Shown here piece after piece: positions 35,690-48,164 of a DNA stretch of 64,000 nucleotides. A program made the position numbers and the translations under genes. The first letter of the stretch is position 1. The number at the start of each line of letters is the position of its first letter. The notes under the pieces were generated by a model that was given only the letters and a program-made list of their open reading frames with translations, did no database searches and was not told the origin of the DNA. Source of the DNA: Melieria omissa (lineage: Eukaryota; Arthropoda; Insecta; Diptera; Ulidiidae); assembly GCA_963971225.1 (NCBI GenBank), contig OZ020269.1, forward strand, positions 14,878,421-14,942,420, read 5' to 3'.

Positions 35690-36880
35690 GGTGAGTTGAG
35701 ATAGAAACATTGACGGTCTGAGCCATGTGAAGTATTTGGCTTCTTTTGGCTTTTCAGCTTCTGGTTCTGGCTTCAAACCATTAGTGCTATCCAACCCGAC
35801 TTAGGTTTTTAATTCTGAAAAAATTAATGCAGAACAGTTTCAAGTGATTTAACCGACACTATCTCGTTGATCTGAGCCTTGTGAACTATTTCAGCTTCTA
35901 GTTGGGTGTCTGAGAGTCAAACCATTAGTGAAATCTGTCCCGACTTTTGAGAAAAAATGAATGCAGAGCAATTCAAAATGCTTCAATTGATATCAAAACG
36001 TTGATGTTCTGATCCAACTGAACTATTTCAGCTTCTGGCTTGGTATCTCTGATTAAAAATATTACTGAGATTTGGTCCTACTTTTGTTTATAATTGAGGG
36101 AAAAATGAATACAAAACAGTTCAAAGTAGTTGAACTGACACTAAATCGTTTATCATCTGAGCCAAGTGAACTATTCCAGCTTCTGGTTGGGTATCTGGAG
36201 TCAAACCATTAGTGAGATTTGGCCCGACTTTTGTTTATAATTGAGAAAAATGAATATAGAGCAGTTCAAAGTGCTTGAATTGATATCAAAACGTTGATGT
36301 TCTGATCCAAATGAACTATTCAGCTTCTGGCTTGGTATCTCTGATTCAAACTATTAGTGAGATTCGATCCGGCTTTGGTTTATAATTGTGGAAAAATGAA
36401 TACAAAGCAGTTCAAAGTGGTTGATTTGACATGAAGCGTTGATGCAACTAAACTATATCAGCTTCTGGTAATTGGGGAAAAAATTAATGCAGAGGAGTTC
36501 AAAGTGGTTGAATTGACCCTAAATCGTTCGTGGTTTGAGCCAAGTGAACCATTTCAGCTTCTAATTGGGTTTTCTGTGAGTCAAACTATTATTGAGATCT
36601 GACCCGACTTTGAGTTATGATCGTCGAAAAATGAAAGCAGAGCAGTTTGACTGGAGTTAATTGACACTAGATCGTCGATGTTCTGATCCAAGTGAATTCC
36701 AGCTTGTAGTTTGGTATCTGTGACTCCAGCCGTAAGCGAAATCCAGCCCCAACTTGGTTTTTAATTGTGATTAAAAAATTCAGAGCACTTCACAATGATT
36801 AAATTGACTTAAAAACGGTGATTATTTTGGGATTTTTAATTAAATATCTCAGATTCAAACCATTAGAGCGATTCAGCTCA
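35690..36880. repeat. Satellite A: about 140-bp monomers, partly alternating types
   Basis: The landmark CAGCTTCTGG (or close variant) is at 35755, 35892, 36029, 36177, 36321, 36459, 36555 and 36700, a spacing of 137-148 bp except one 96-bp deleted unit. Type-B units carry TTGATATCAAAACGTTGATG and TTCTGATCCAA (35987, 36280); type-A units carry GACACTAAATCGTTT-type and TCTGAGCCAAGTGAAC. Order is roughly A-A-B-A-B-x-A-B, suggesting a dimer of about 290 bp. Confidence 0.93.
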
Positions 36881-36889
36881 ACCCATACA

Positions 36890-38640
36890 AGGAAGTTATA
36901 CGTAACTAGCAGAACCCCCCGAGACTTTGCACGCTAGTTTGAAGTCAAAGAGGCCAATAAATCAAGTTCTTCTTAACCCTTTGTTGATCTCATCAGCTTT
37001 TTATGAAATAAAATCTTATCTAATTATATTTCATTTAAATAACTTTCACCAAGTTTGAAGTCAAAGGGCCCATAAAATCTTGTTTCTCCATACAAACTCT
37101 TAACCCATCGTTGACCCCGTTAGATTTCGATTTTCAAAAAAGTGAAAATCATTTGTCGAGTTATTCCCCACTTGCAGTACTTTTACTTTACTTTTTTTAA
37201 GTCAATAGGCCCATTAATTTGTTTTTTACACAATTTTTCCATATGAACTTTTAACCAATTGTTGACCCCGTTATATTTTGATTTTTGAAGAATTTCAGAA
37301 CACGTGTCGAATTATTTCTCACTAAGAGTACTTTCACCAAGTTTGAAGTCAAAACGTGGAAAAAATTATCTTTCTTCATACAAACTTTTAACCCTTGGTT
37401 CACACTACGTTACATTTTGATTTTCGAAAATATGAAAAACACGTGTCGAATTGTTTCTCACTTAGAATACTTTCGCCAAATTTGAAATCAATAAACCCAT
37501 GCATGTTTTTTCACAGTTTCTTCATATAAACTTTTAACCTGTCAGTTTTTTATTTTCGAAAAAACAATTTCGAAAAATTCACAAAAAGTATCGAATTATT
37601 TCTCAGTAAAAATACTTTCACAAAGTTTAAAGTCAAAAGACCCATTAAATCTTGTTTCTCCATACAAACTTTTAACCCATAGGTTTCGATAACCCATAAC
37701 CCCGCCAGGTTTCGATATTCGAAAAATTTAAAATATTCGACAAATATTTTTTATTTCTTGATAAGAGTACTTCCACCAAGTTTCAAGTCAAAAGGCGTAA
37801 GAAATCATGTTTCTTCATACAAACTTTTAACCCTTGGTTCACCACGTTGCATTTTGATTTTCGAAAATATGAAAAACACGTGTGGAATTATTTCTCACTA
37901 AGAATACTTTGACAAAGTTTTAAATCAAGAAACCCATTAATGCATGTTTTTTCACAGTTTCTCCATATGAACTTTTAACCTGTCACTGACCCCAACAGTT
38001 TTTTACTTTCGAAAAAATTAAAAACACGCATCGAATTATTTCACATGGTAAGTTCTTTCACTAAGTTTAAAGTTAAAAGGCCCATAAAATCGCGTTTCTC
38101 CATACAACTCTTAACCCATCGGAGACCCTGGCAGAATTCGATTTTAAAAAAAAATGAAAAACGCGAATCAAATTATTTCTCACTAAGAGTACTTTCACAA
38201 AGTTCAAAGTCAATAGGCCCATAAAATCTTTTTTCGCCATATAAACTTTTAACCCATAGTTGACCCCGTCAGATTTCAATTTTCGAAAAAAAGAAAAACA
38301 CGTATCGAATTAATTTCACTAAGAGTACTTTCACCAAGTTTGAGGTCTAAAGGCGTAAAAACTCATATGTTTCTCACAAACTTGTAACCTTTGGATTACC
38401 CCAAAGATCAAAAAGATTGGATTTTGGTTTTAAAAAAAATGAGAAACACGTCTCATATTATTTTTAATTTCAAGTGTTTTCGTCCATTTTGAAGTCAATA
38501 GGCAAATCGGTTCAGAGTTTTTCATAGTCTTTCCATATACAAACCTTAACCCTTCGTTCACACCGTTAAATTTTAACTGTGGGAAAATTGAAAAATACGT
38601 GTCGAACTATTTTTGATTTGTAGTATTTTCCCTAAGTTTC
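36890..38640. repeat. Satellite B: about 145-bp monomers in a trimeric higher-order unit
   Basis: The landmark TTTTAACCC or TTAACC falls near 36970, 37089, 37249, 37387, 37533, 37670, 37826, 37974, 38110, 38248, 38380 and 38547. Shared core: GTTGACCCCGTTAGATTT, ATTTTCGAAAA, ACACGTGTCGAATTATTTCTC, AGAGTACTTTCACCAAGTTT, GAAGTCAAAAGGCCCAT, CATACAAAC. Subtypes recur in phase: AACCCTTGGTTCAC at 37387 and 37826, AACCTGTCA with GCATGTTTTTTCACAGTTTC at 37533 and 37974, giving a period of about 440 bp. Confidence 0.95.
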
Positions 38641-40399
38641 TTTATATAACACACCTTTGCCCCTTTAGACCCGAAATTTCAAAAAATCTTGTCTTAGATG
38701 AGGTTCATTTTCAAGATGTACCTACAATTCAAATTTCATACTTGCAGCTTTCGCGGTTTGGGTTGAGCGATGGTGAATCAGTCAGTCAGAAAAAACAATA
38801 TAGATTTGTTTTTTCGCATCAAATTGTGAAGTCACGAAGCCATTTCCGTTTCCATCCATTTGATTGATAACATAATCAAAACATAATGGCATCGTATATA
38901 AAACATAAACATAATCACATCAAACGAATCCATCACATATTACAGACAACTATTTATATTTATTACTCATTTCAAAGCTTAGACACGTTTAGCTCTCGCT
39001 CCCTTTTAGCATCTTGAAGCACTACGCATTCTCTGATTTAGCATTCACACTGCCACAAGTCGATTTGCAGGCAGCTAAATAGTAGCCTTGACAACATTCG
39101 TTTGCCAAGGCATTTAAAATACATAAAACACATTTGTCTGTCTGACTGTCCGTGCAACCAGTGTGCTTGACGCCAAACGCACTGAATGTGCGGCTGTGTG
39201 TGTGCACTCAAGTTGACTTATAAACCCACTCGAAGTGTGCTCACCAACTGAATGTGGCGTACATAATGCGTGCTTGACCGATTTATAAAATATGCGAAAC
39301 CTTCTCGCTGTCACTGTCGCTCTCGCGCACTAAACAAACTTTACAAGTTTGCGACACAAGATAGAAACAAGAAATTGCCAAGCACTTTTTTGAAACGGAA
39401 TTGCACAGGACGAGCTTATTTGCTTGCGGAAATGTGTTTAAGTTTCAGTGGCACTTGTGCAGGTGTTCTCTGTGTAAGTGAGTGTGTGTGTGTGCAAGTT
39501 CGGTACACCGCACACATTTCAACTTTCTACCAACAATTCATGACTACACGACAAGACACACACTCACACACATACTCACACAAAAGCGAATCAAAAATTT
39601 CGCCAGCAAAACTTTTCGAGTTTGAAGTGGAGAAACTCTGAGTGCGGTGACGATGTCTGTCTGTGACAAAGCACATCACAGTAACGTGTGATGGCATAGC
39701 AAGCGGTTAGTAGTTGAGTTGTTGGCCCCAGGAATGTTGGCAATGCCAACAATGCAAAACATTATTGCCCGACAGTCAACGCGTGTTGATGATGTGGGAA
39801 AAAATGCTCAATTTTGCTTAGGGGGAACGAACACACAAGCGGCTGCTACGAATTTGTTTGTGTTGCATGCAACATTTTGGAACATTGTTGGTAATTTCAA
39901 TTGGTGCATGCAGCATTAGAGCATAGAATGAAAATGCGAGAGAGACAAAGACAGATACTGTTTAATTTGAAAAAAGTGAAATAGAAATGAAGATAGTCAA
40001 TGAACTGCTGCTGCTGTCGTTGATAGCGCTTTGTAATTTACAATTCAACGCACATTTTTCACCTGTTCAGATAATGTCACATTTGCATATGCATGCAGAG
40101 CACGTTGTTGTTGCTTTGGGTCATATGATATCGTTGCGTAATAAGCAGGTTTTCCTTTGGAAAATTGTCAAGCGGCACTTGACTAAATGAGTGTTTGTGT
40201 AAGTGTGTTGATGATAAATTTCAAAGGTGGTTGGGTGGCAAAGCGAATCTTTAACATAGGTTTTTTTGGTTTTTATTTAAATATTTTTTCACTGAAGTTT
40301 TCTTTAAAGGATTTTCATAGAAGTGAATTTTTATTATATAATTTTATATGATAAAAGTTTCTTTGAAACTTGAAGTTCTGATATTAATCTGTTTAATGA
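38641..40399. other. Non-coding DNA
   Basis: GC-richer at 39000-39660 with CA/GT tracts (39480-39495, 39555-39580). Several frames of 60-120 codons overlap on both strands here; none shows domain character or splice context. No gene supported. Confidence 0.4.
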
Positions 40400-40785
40400 A
40401 GAGCCCGACCGAAGTTGACATTTTAGCCAAAATCCATTAATGGGCTGCAAGACTGTTATTCGGCTAAACCGAAGCCGAAGATTATGTACTTACAAAATAT
40501 GGGAAAATAAATTAAATGGACCGAAGCCGATTTTTAGTGGAATGTGCGTGTTTTGGTCGAATGTGGCCTAAGCCGAAGCCGATTACCCGTTCTGACCCCA
40601 CCGAAGTTGACATATTAGCCGAGGCCGATTAATCGGCTACAAAACTGACACTCAGCAAAACCTGAAGTCAAAGATGAATAACTTAAAAAATATAGGAAAA
40701 TAAAGAAGCCGATTTTTAGCCGAATGTACACGTGTTGGTCAAATGTAGCCAAAGCCAAAGCCGATTAATCGGTCTGGTTATTGTT
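40400..40785. repeat. CCGAAGCC repeat, two tandem copies of about 190 bp
   Basis: Copy 1 starts at ACCGAAGTTGACATTTTAGCC (40407), copy 2 at ACCGAAGTTGACATATTAGCC (about 40599). Both continue with GGCTnCAAnACTG, ATGGGAAAATAAA / ATAGGAAAATAAA, GAAGCCGATTTTTAG and CCGATTA..CGGTCTG. Dense in CCGAAGCCGA motifs. Confidence 0.85.
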
Positions 40786-40968
40786 GAATGCCTTTGTTTT
40801 TGATGCTTTAAGTTAAACTAAACGTTTGTTATGTTGTTTCGAAGCATTTGTATATTTTCAATTTTTTATAGAAAGAATTTTTATATTACACCATGCAACA
40901 AAAATCCAAAAATTTTAAAACACAGCCAAATCGATATGCACGCAAAACTATGTTCCAAATATTGTAAA

Positions 40969-41058
40969 CCTGCGTTTTTAGTTTTTCTTTCTGACGTCAG
41001 AACTTTTTTTAAAAGACTTTTAATTTGCAAGGATACAAATACTTGAAAAAAATATTCA
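40969..41058 (+). repeat. Dispersed repeat with perfect CRE palindrome, copy 2
   Basis: Matches 8321-8410 (CTGCGTTT, TAGTTTTTCT, TCTGACGTCAG, TTTTTTnAAAAG). The TGACGTCA core lies at 40992-40999. Confidence 0.6.
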
Positions 41059-42264
41059 AAAAATTAAATTGGAAGAAGAAGAAAGTTTTCCAGAATTTAG
41101 AAAAATTTCATTTTTAATGAACAAACACTTTTTCTGTTTCTTAGTATAAAATATTGTGCGAAAGTTGCATTATGAGGTCACCTGATCCTTGTCCACGTCT
41201 GCACCCAATTGTCTGCTAGTTTAAACTTTACACGTCGCCGCCTGTGCTGCATCAAACGAGCAGAAACTCGTTCATGTCAGCTTAATGCCCTCGTTGAAAA
41301 TCTCTTTGCGACGCGACCCACTCTGTGAAATTTCAGCTTATTGCAGATTTTGCCACCAGACCTGACACTTCAATGCAACGTTTTTTCTTCATTTTCGCAA
41401 TTTATATTCTTTTTGTAATTTGCTTCAAATATTCTCACCCTTTATTTTTCGGCAACTAGCAGTGCAGCTGCCTGACAGCAATCACGTGCCGCCAATGCGG
41501 GTCGCGTCGCTGCAATTCGCTTCGTTTCCCGTCACACATTTTTGCACGTAAAACCTTTGTCAAAATTTTCACATTGCGTGCAAACATTTCACTTCACTCT
41601 CCTCTAATTGGCGGATATCCTACAGTTGTCGCGTTTAACTTCAACGCTATGATTTTAACACGTTTTCCTTGCAGTAAAATTATAATCCGACCACCTCACG
41701 CGATGCCATGTTTGTGGCAACGTTTTTTCCGCTCCTCAACTATTTTGTCGCTGCTTGCCAGATTTGCACATTTCTGACATTTTTAGTAAATTTTTGGGCC
41801 AACGTCCAATTATTTCTCTTATATTTATTTTTATTTTTTCTGCTTTACTTTGGCATTGTTCTAGCAAAAGGTCAGCGCATTGCCTGTGCTTAGAATAGTT
41901 GGCTGCGTTGTAATTTAATGTCACTTTCTGTGTTTGGCAAGACGCGCACTTCAAGTGTTGAAAGCGCTAATCTTTTCTAGGTTGTGGAGAAATCTTTTAG
42001 TATTATGGCCACTAATAAAATTATAAAAAGTAATTTGAAACGTAAAACTAAGATTTTGTACGTTTAAGAAAATTAGTTGGTTAACGGGGCGTATGAGTGC
42101 TTTTTAATTATTTTTACTCTAGTATTCGGGCGAGACTTGAAGCTATGAGAGCAAAGAGTGTGCTGAGTAATTAAAGATTAAAACAAGTGTAGCGCAGCCC
42201 TGACAAGAGAAGCTAAAGACCAAACCGACCTCAAATTTATGTAATTTTTTTGCCATAATTTATG
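41059..42264. other. Non-coding DNA
   Basis: No gene seen. 41500-41900 is mixed composition with short frames, none convincing. Confidence 0.4.
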
Positions 42265-42605
42265 GGAGAAGTGCCTTAGAAGAAAGTAGGCTCTACATCC
42301 CGGACTCTCTGGGCTCAAATTTCTTTTCCAAAATCTACTCAAATCAAATTCAAACTCAAATTTAATTCAATTTCAATTTAATCTCAAATTCGAATTCTAT
42401 TTCAATTTAATTCAACTTCAATTTGCAATTCAATTTAAATTTCTTAAAATCTGCATATGAAATTATGTTACAAAACAAGGAGAACACATTTTTTTAATAT
42501 TGTTTTCAGTTTTTGGTTTATGAAGTTATTGGAGAAGTGCCTTAGAAGAGAAGGAGCCTGTACTTCCCGTCTCGGTGAGCTCGAAATTCCTCTCCATAAT
42601 CTTCT
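42265..42605. repeat. Duplicated flank of the 11-bp array, offset about 265 bp
   Basis: GGAGAAGTGCCTTAGAAGA occurs at 42266 and 42531, followed in both by (g)gCTnTACnTCCCGG/T-CTC, GGnCTC(A/G)AAnTT and CTTTTCCAAAATCT / CTCTCCATAATCTT, then by AAATTCAA-type sequence. The array to the right therefore grew from the tail of one copy of a larger repeat. Confidence 0.8.
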
Positions 42606-42671
42606 TTTTCAATTCAAATTTCAAATTCAATTCCCATTTGATTTCGATTGATTTAAATCAATTTCACTTCA

Positions 42672-44430
42672 TTGCAATTAAATTTCAATTCAATTTCAAT
42701 TCAATTTCAATTAAATTTCAATTAAATTTCAATTCAATTTCAATTCCATTTCAATTCAATTTTAATTCAGTTTCAATTCAATTTCAATTCAATTTCAATT
42801 CAATTTCAATTCAATTTCAATTCAATTTCAATTCAATTTCAATTCAATTTCAATTCAATTTCAATTCAATTTCAATTCAATTTCAATTCAATTTCAATTC
42901 AATTTCAATTCAATTTCAATTCAATTTCAATTCAATTTCAATTCAATTTCAATTCAATTTCAATTCAATTTCAATTCAATTTCAATTCAATTTCAATTCA
43001 ATTTCAATTCAATTTCAATTCAATTTCAATTCAATTTCAATTCAATTTCAATTCAATTTCAATTCAATTTCAATTCAATTTCAATTCAATTTCAATTCAA
43101 TTTCAATTCAATTTCAATTCAATTTCAATTCAATTTCAATTCAATTTCAATTCAATTTCAATTCAATTTCAATTCAATTTCAATTCAATTTCAATTCAAT
43201 TTCAATTCAATTTCAATTCAATTTTAATTCAATTTCAATTCAATTTCAATTCAATTTCAATTCAATTTCAATTCAATTTCAATTCAATTTCAATTCAATT
43301 TCAATTCAATTTCAATTCAATTTCAATTCAATTTCAATTCAATTTCAATTCAATTTCAATTCAATTTCAATTCAATTTCAATTCAATTTCAATTCAATTT
43401 CAATTCAATTTCAATTCAATTTCAATTCAATTTCAATTCAATTTCAATTCAATTTCAATTCAATTTCAATTCAATTTCAATTCAATTTCAATTCAATTTC
43501 AATTCAATTTCAATTCAATTTCAATTCAATTTCAATTCAATTTCAATTCAATTTCAATTCAATTTCAATTCAATTTCAATTCAATTTCAATTCAATTTCA
43601 ATTCAATTTCAATTCAATTTCAATTCAATTTCAATTCAATTTCAATTCAATTTCAATTCAATTTCAATTCAATTTCAATTCAATTTCAATTCAATTTCAA
43701 TTCAATTTCAATTCAATTTCAATTCAATTTCAATTCAATTTCAATTCAATTTCAATTCAATTTCAATTCAATTTCAATTCAATTTCAATTCAATTTCAAT
43801 TCAATTTCAATTCAATTTCAATTCAATTTCAATTCAATTTCAATTCAATTTCAATTCAATTTCAATTCAATTTCAATTCAATTTCAATTCAATTTCAATT
43901 CAATTTCAATTCAATTTCAATTCAATTTCAATTCAATTTCAATTGAATTTCAATTCAATTTCAATTCAATTTCAATTCAATTTCAATTCAATTTCAATTC
44001 AATTTCAATTCAATTTCAATTCAATTTCAATTCAATTTCAATTCAATTTCAATTCAATTTCAATTCAATTTCAATTCAATTTCAATTCAATTTCAATTCA
44101 ATTTCAATTCAATTTCAATTCAATTTCAATTCAATTTCAATTCAATTTCAATTCAATTTCAATTCAATTTCAATTCAATTTCAATTCAATTTCAATTCAA
44201 TTTCAATTCAATTTCAATTCAATTTCAATTCAATTTCAATTCAATTTCAATTCAATTTCAATTCAATTTCAATTCAATTTCAATTCAATTTCAATTCAAT
44301 TTCAATTCAATTTCAATTCAATTTCAATTCAATTTCAATTCAATTTCAATTCAATTTCAATTCAATTTCAATTCAATTTCAATTCAATTTCAATTCAATT
44401 TCAATTCAATTTCAATTCAATTTCAATTCA
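42672..44430. repeat. 11-bp minisatellite, unit CAATTTCAATT, about 160 copies
   Basis: Nearly perfect 11-bp units for 1.76 kb; the only interior variants I found are TTTTAATTC near 43224 and a GAATTTC near 43944. An 11-bp unit shifts frame each copy, giving a 33-base coding period; no stop occurs in the forward frames, so a 631-codon frame appears. It encodes an 11-residue N/F/S/I/Q repeat and is not a gene. Confidence 0.98.
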
Positions 44431-44509
44431 AAGTTACGAAATATTTTCTTTTAAAAAAATCCAGCTGTGAAAAAATATCAAATACCTGACAAATGTTTTT
44501 TGATTTCTT

Positions 44510-44660
44510 CAAAAATCAAAATCTGACAGGGTCAACAATGAATTAACAGTTTTTTTAACGAAACTATGAAACAACTGTTATAAACTATTCCTTGTGAGAA
44601 ATAATTCGACACGTATTTTTCACGTTTTTGAAAATCAAAATCGCACTATTCATTAATTAC
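44510..44660 (-). repeat. Inverted single copy of satellite B
   Basis: Reverse strand reads ATACGTGTCGAATTATTTCTC, TCATTGTTGACCCTGTCAGA and TTTTGATTTTT in the same order as the satellite-B monomers at 36890-38640, 6 kb away and in opposite orientation. Confidence 0.8.
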
Positions 44661-47600
44661 AAATAGTTTTTTTTCATAAAAATCTGACGGAGGCAATAAA
44701 AGGTCAAGGGAAACGTGAATCATTGAGCCCACTGACTTCAGGCTAAAAAGTTCTTCAAAATCAGAAACAATTCAGTGCATGTTTTTCAGTAAAAAATTGG
44801 TTGAAAGGTAAAAAGATTTGTTAAAAATTTATATGAAGAATCATAACTTAACATTAGATACAATCATAGAGTGAGTAAAGATTATTTCATTAAACCCATA
44901 ACGCCGGGTGCTGCTAGTTATTTATATTAGTTTTTTTATAAAATTAACGATGGCTGAAATTACTTTTTTATTTATATGAATGCATGGAAAACTTATTTGA
45001 CAGGACATTTATTTTATAAGAATTATATTAACTCAATCAGACGGTCAAGTTTATGGACTTAACCCAAGATTACGCACTCCAATGCGTATACGTAACATTC
45101 TTTAACCTTTTATTCAACTGCTTTTGAAATTTTTATTTTATTTTTAAAGCCAACCCTTCACTCTACTTTCGATTCCATCGTTTTTCAAAACCTTTAAGTT
45201 GCCTTTAAAATTAAGTAAAGCTGCATATGTACTTCAATTTTCTGTACCTTTGAATTTATTCACTGCCTTCACCTACAGAGTAACGCAGCCTGGAAAGGCG
45301 TGTTTGTCTGACAGTCTGCATTTTTCAGCAGCCCATTGAAATACGGATGCAAAGAAAATTGTGCCAGTGAGTTTGCTTAGTAAACGTTTCCACTTTGTTA
45401 CCTCAACAACAGCAGCAACGCATTTCAAGCTGCCAGCGCAAAAACAATGCTTTTCAGATGGCTTTGCGTTTTTACGCCACGATACCTTCACATATCTACA
45501 GACACCCTCACACACATACACGATGGCACTAAATAATTTAGTCGGCTCATTTAGTGGTGTGCAGGTTGCAAGTTGGCTCGCACAATGCCAACATTTCCGC
45601 CTACATGTTGGCCAGCTGGCAGGCGCAGACATGCGCTACTAGCAGCAAAAGTTTTGCCAGCTCTATGTGTCCGCGTTTGTGTCAGTGTAAGTGTTTGTGT
45701 GTGTGTGTGTGTGTGAGTTTTCGCAGCATGGCCACGACAATTACCTGTTCTCGTACAGAAAATATTTGCAGAAAAATGTGCCACTTGTCGCTGACGGCAA
45801 CAAAGCAACATCGCACATCAGAAATGCTGGTACCCCAATTTTATGGAATTTTTTAGAGAAGTTTTTTTTTTAATTTTGTATTTCACTGCAAATAATAAAC
45901 CCACATTTTATTTGGGCTTTCGCTGCAGTTGAAGCGCCTCAGTGCACACGAAACGCGGCATAATTAACGCCTACGCGCGCAGCAGCCAAATTGCCCATCA
46001 AGAATTTAATGGAGCTGGACTTTGGGCGCTCGTTGCTGGCAAACTGCCATATGGGCATTTTAAAGTCAAAACTGGTTCAGTGAAGTAGGAATAATTGCGT
46101 TCAAGTTCGTTTTGTTGTTTGTATTCGAGCGAACTAAATATAATAAATATGTATGAGCGAGCGGTGCACGGGGCGTATGATGAACATGTCAGCGTGGTCC
46201 AAAGAGAATTTAACTGGCAGCAAAGTTAAACTGGCATAAACGGACAAAAAGGTTGTGGCAAAATATGGTTCAAGTTTGTGTTTCGCTAGAGAGTCAAAAG
46301 TAATTCAGCGCCAGTCAGTCGGCCGTAAGCAGAAAGGCACAGAGAAGCTTTAAAAGGCAACGAAAATAAATACGGGAATTCGGTTACAAGCGGCAAGAAT
46401 GGACGGTCATATTTTGCTTAAAAGCGACATAAATTCGGAGTACTTTGAAAAGAATTGTTCATGTACTGTAACGGTAAGAAGAAGAACAAGAAGAAGAAGG
46501 AAAATGAACAGTATGCAAAAATACAACAACGCGTGATAAGCAAAATAAGCTCGACATCGGCCATGTCCTTGAAGAAGAAACTTGCCAAGCGTCGAGGTTT
46601 GTTTGCGCCTGGCCCGAGTATTTGTATCTATATGTGTGTGTGTGTGTGTGTTTGTATGTGTGTACAGGCTAGTGGTGGTCATAAAAAAAAAACCTGTAAC
46701 AACAACAGCAGCAACGAAAAGTGCGCACACTTGTAACATGGGCCATGAACGCCACTGGTCGTTCGTCAGACCGTTCATTTGTCCGTACGACCGACCAGCA
46801 GCGCCAATGTTGCCGCACCGTGACACGAGACGAGGCGTTTGCGCCTTTCTGCAATTTACACAACATGCAGCAATAAAAGCCAACTTATCCTTGAGCCACA
46901 AACTGACATTTAAACAAATGCAAACACACACACACACACAACTACAGACACACGCTCACGTTTATGTTTGCAGCACATTTGCGTGCGATTTTGTGCGAAA
47001 AATATTCAAATAACGTCGCAAAAGATGCTGTACGACATCGGTGCATATGTCGGTTTGTGTTGATGTGCGAAAAGCAATCGCAATCTCAATCAAAACATAA
47101 CGATTTCGTTTTTTCAAGCCCCATTCTCTGCCTTCCGCTGCCCCCTTCGTGAGATGAGATGAGGGTGGCGCATGTTGGCAAGCTTTGGCGTTTTTAATAA
47201 TTAATACAAAGTGCAGCATTGAGTTCGAGGAAACGGCCTAAATGTGTCAGACACATACAAACAACACACATACACATACAAGCAAATATAAGCAGCTACA
47301 CAGACACATGCAGCAGGAGTATGAAAACAAAGACATCAAGTAGAACATGAAAACAATTGAACGGCGTACGAGGCAATGGCACTGGAATTAAATCAAAGTG
47401 AATGTAAATGCAAAAATTTCTGGACTTTCTGTTGATACAAAGGAATATTTTTATATGCTGCATGCATTCACTTTGCCATGGAGATTGCCATATATGAAGA
47501 ACATACGTGACTGCTATAGAAAACAAAATAAATAAGTGCAATGAAAAAAGGACATGCCATCAGAACCACCAGGAGAATCGATGTAGTCGTTTCTATCATT

Positions 47601-47710
47601 CCTTCGGTGAATTCGGTTGTCTTTGGGTCCTTTTGCCCCTTTGTCCACTAATTTTTTTGTTAGTCTATTCATTTGTTGGCCTTCCAGACTGCTCGTTTGT
47701 TTCTCCAATC
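44661..47710. other. Non-coding DNA with CA/GT tracts
   Basis: GT tracts at 45690-45714 and 46633-46652, CA at 46924-46941. Frames of 90-180 codons here overlap on both strands and are rich in C/V or T/H from these tracts. No splice or domain evidence for a gene. Confidence 0.4.
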
Positions 47711-48079
47711 AATGTTGCCAGATCAGGAGATTTCCTCCTAGATTTAGAAGATTCTTGGCCTTTTAGGAGGAAGAATTGTTTAGGAGAAAGTTAAGAAGAT
47801 TTATATTTTATGTTAGGAGATTTTTTGGATCCTTGGTGGATTTTTGGGAGATTTTTTTTTAAATGTTTTGTTTTTGTTAAGTTTATGTTGTTAAGCTGAA
47901 AAAAATGCTTCCTCAAAAAATTTATATGCATATATTTTTATTTTTTTAGAAGTTTAATTCCGCAAAGTTGACGCAAATTATAAAACAAAAATTTAGGAGA
48001 TTTTTTTAACTTTTGGGAGGAAATTTCAGTATTTTTTTAAGTTTTAGGAGAAAGTCATTTAAGGTATCTGGCAACACTG
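47711..48079. mobile_element. Candidate non-autonomous element with 14-bp TIRs
   Basis: Left end CAATGTTGCCAGAT; the right end in reverse is CAGTGTTGCCAGAT (13 of 14 match). The interior has repeated TTAGGAGATTTTTT-like blocks (at least six). No coding capacity. A target duplication is not evident. TGTTGCCAGAT-type ends on short insect elements are plausible MITE ends, but I cannot name a family. Confidence 0.6.
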
Positions 48080-48164
48080 CCTCCAGTCTCCTTTGAGCTG
48101 CCTTCTTATTGATCCCTCTTTGTGCCTGTACGCATGCGTGAACGTTCAAAAGAACGTTGAATAG

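Noticed and set aside
42575..44470. 631-codon plus frame
   Set aside because: Pure 11-bp minisatellite translated as an 11-residue repeat; no start context, no domain, no codon bias.
46407..47013. Frames of 143-176 codons on both strands
   Set aside because: Composition follows GT/CA tracts; no domain, no splice signals, and opposite frames equally open.
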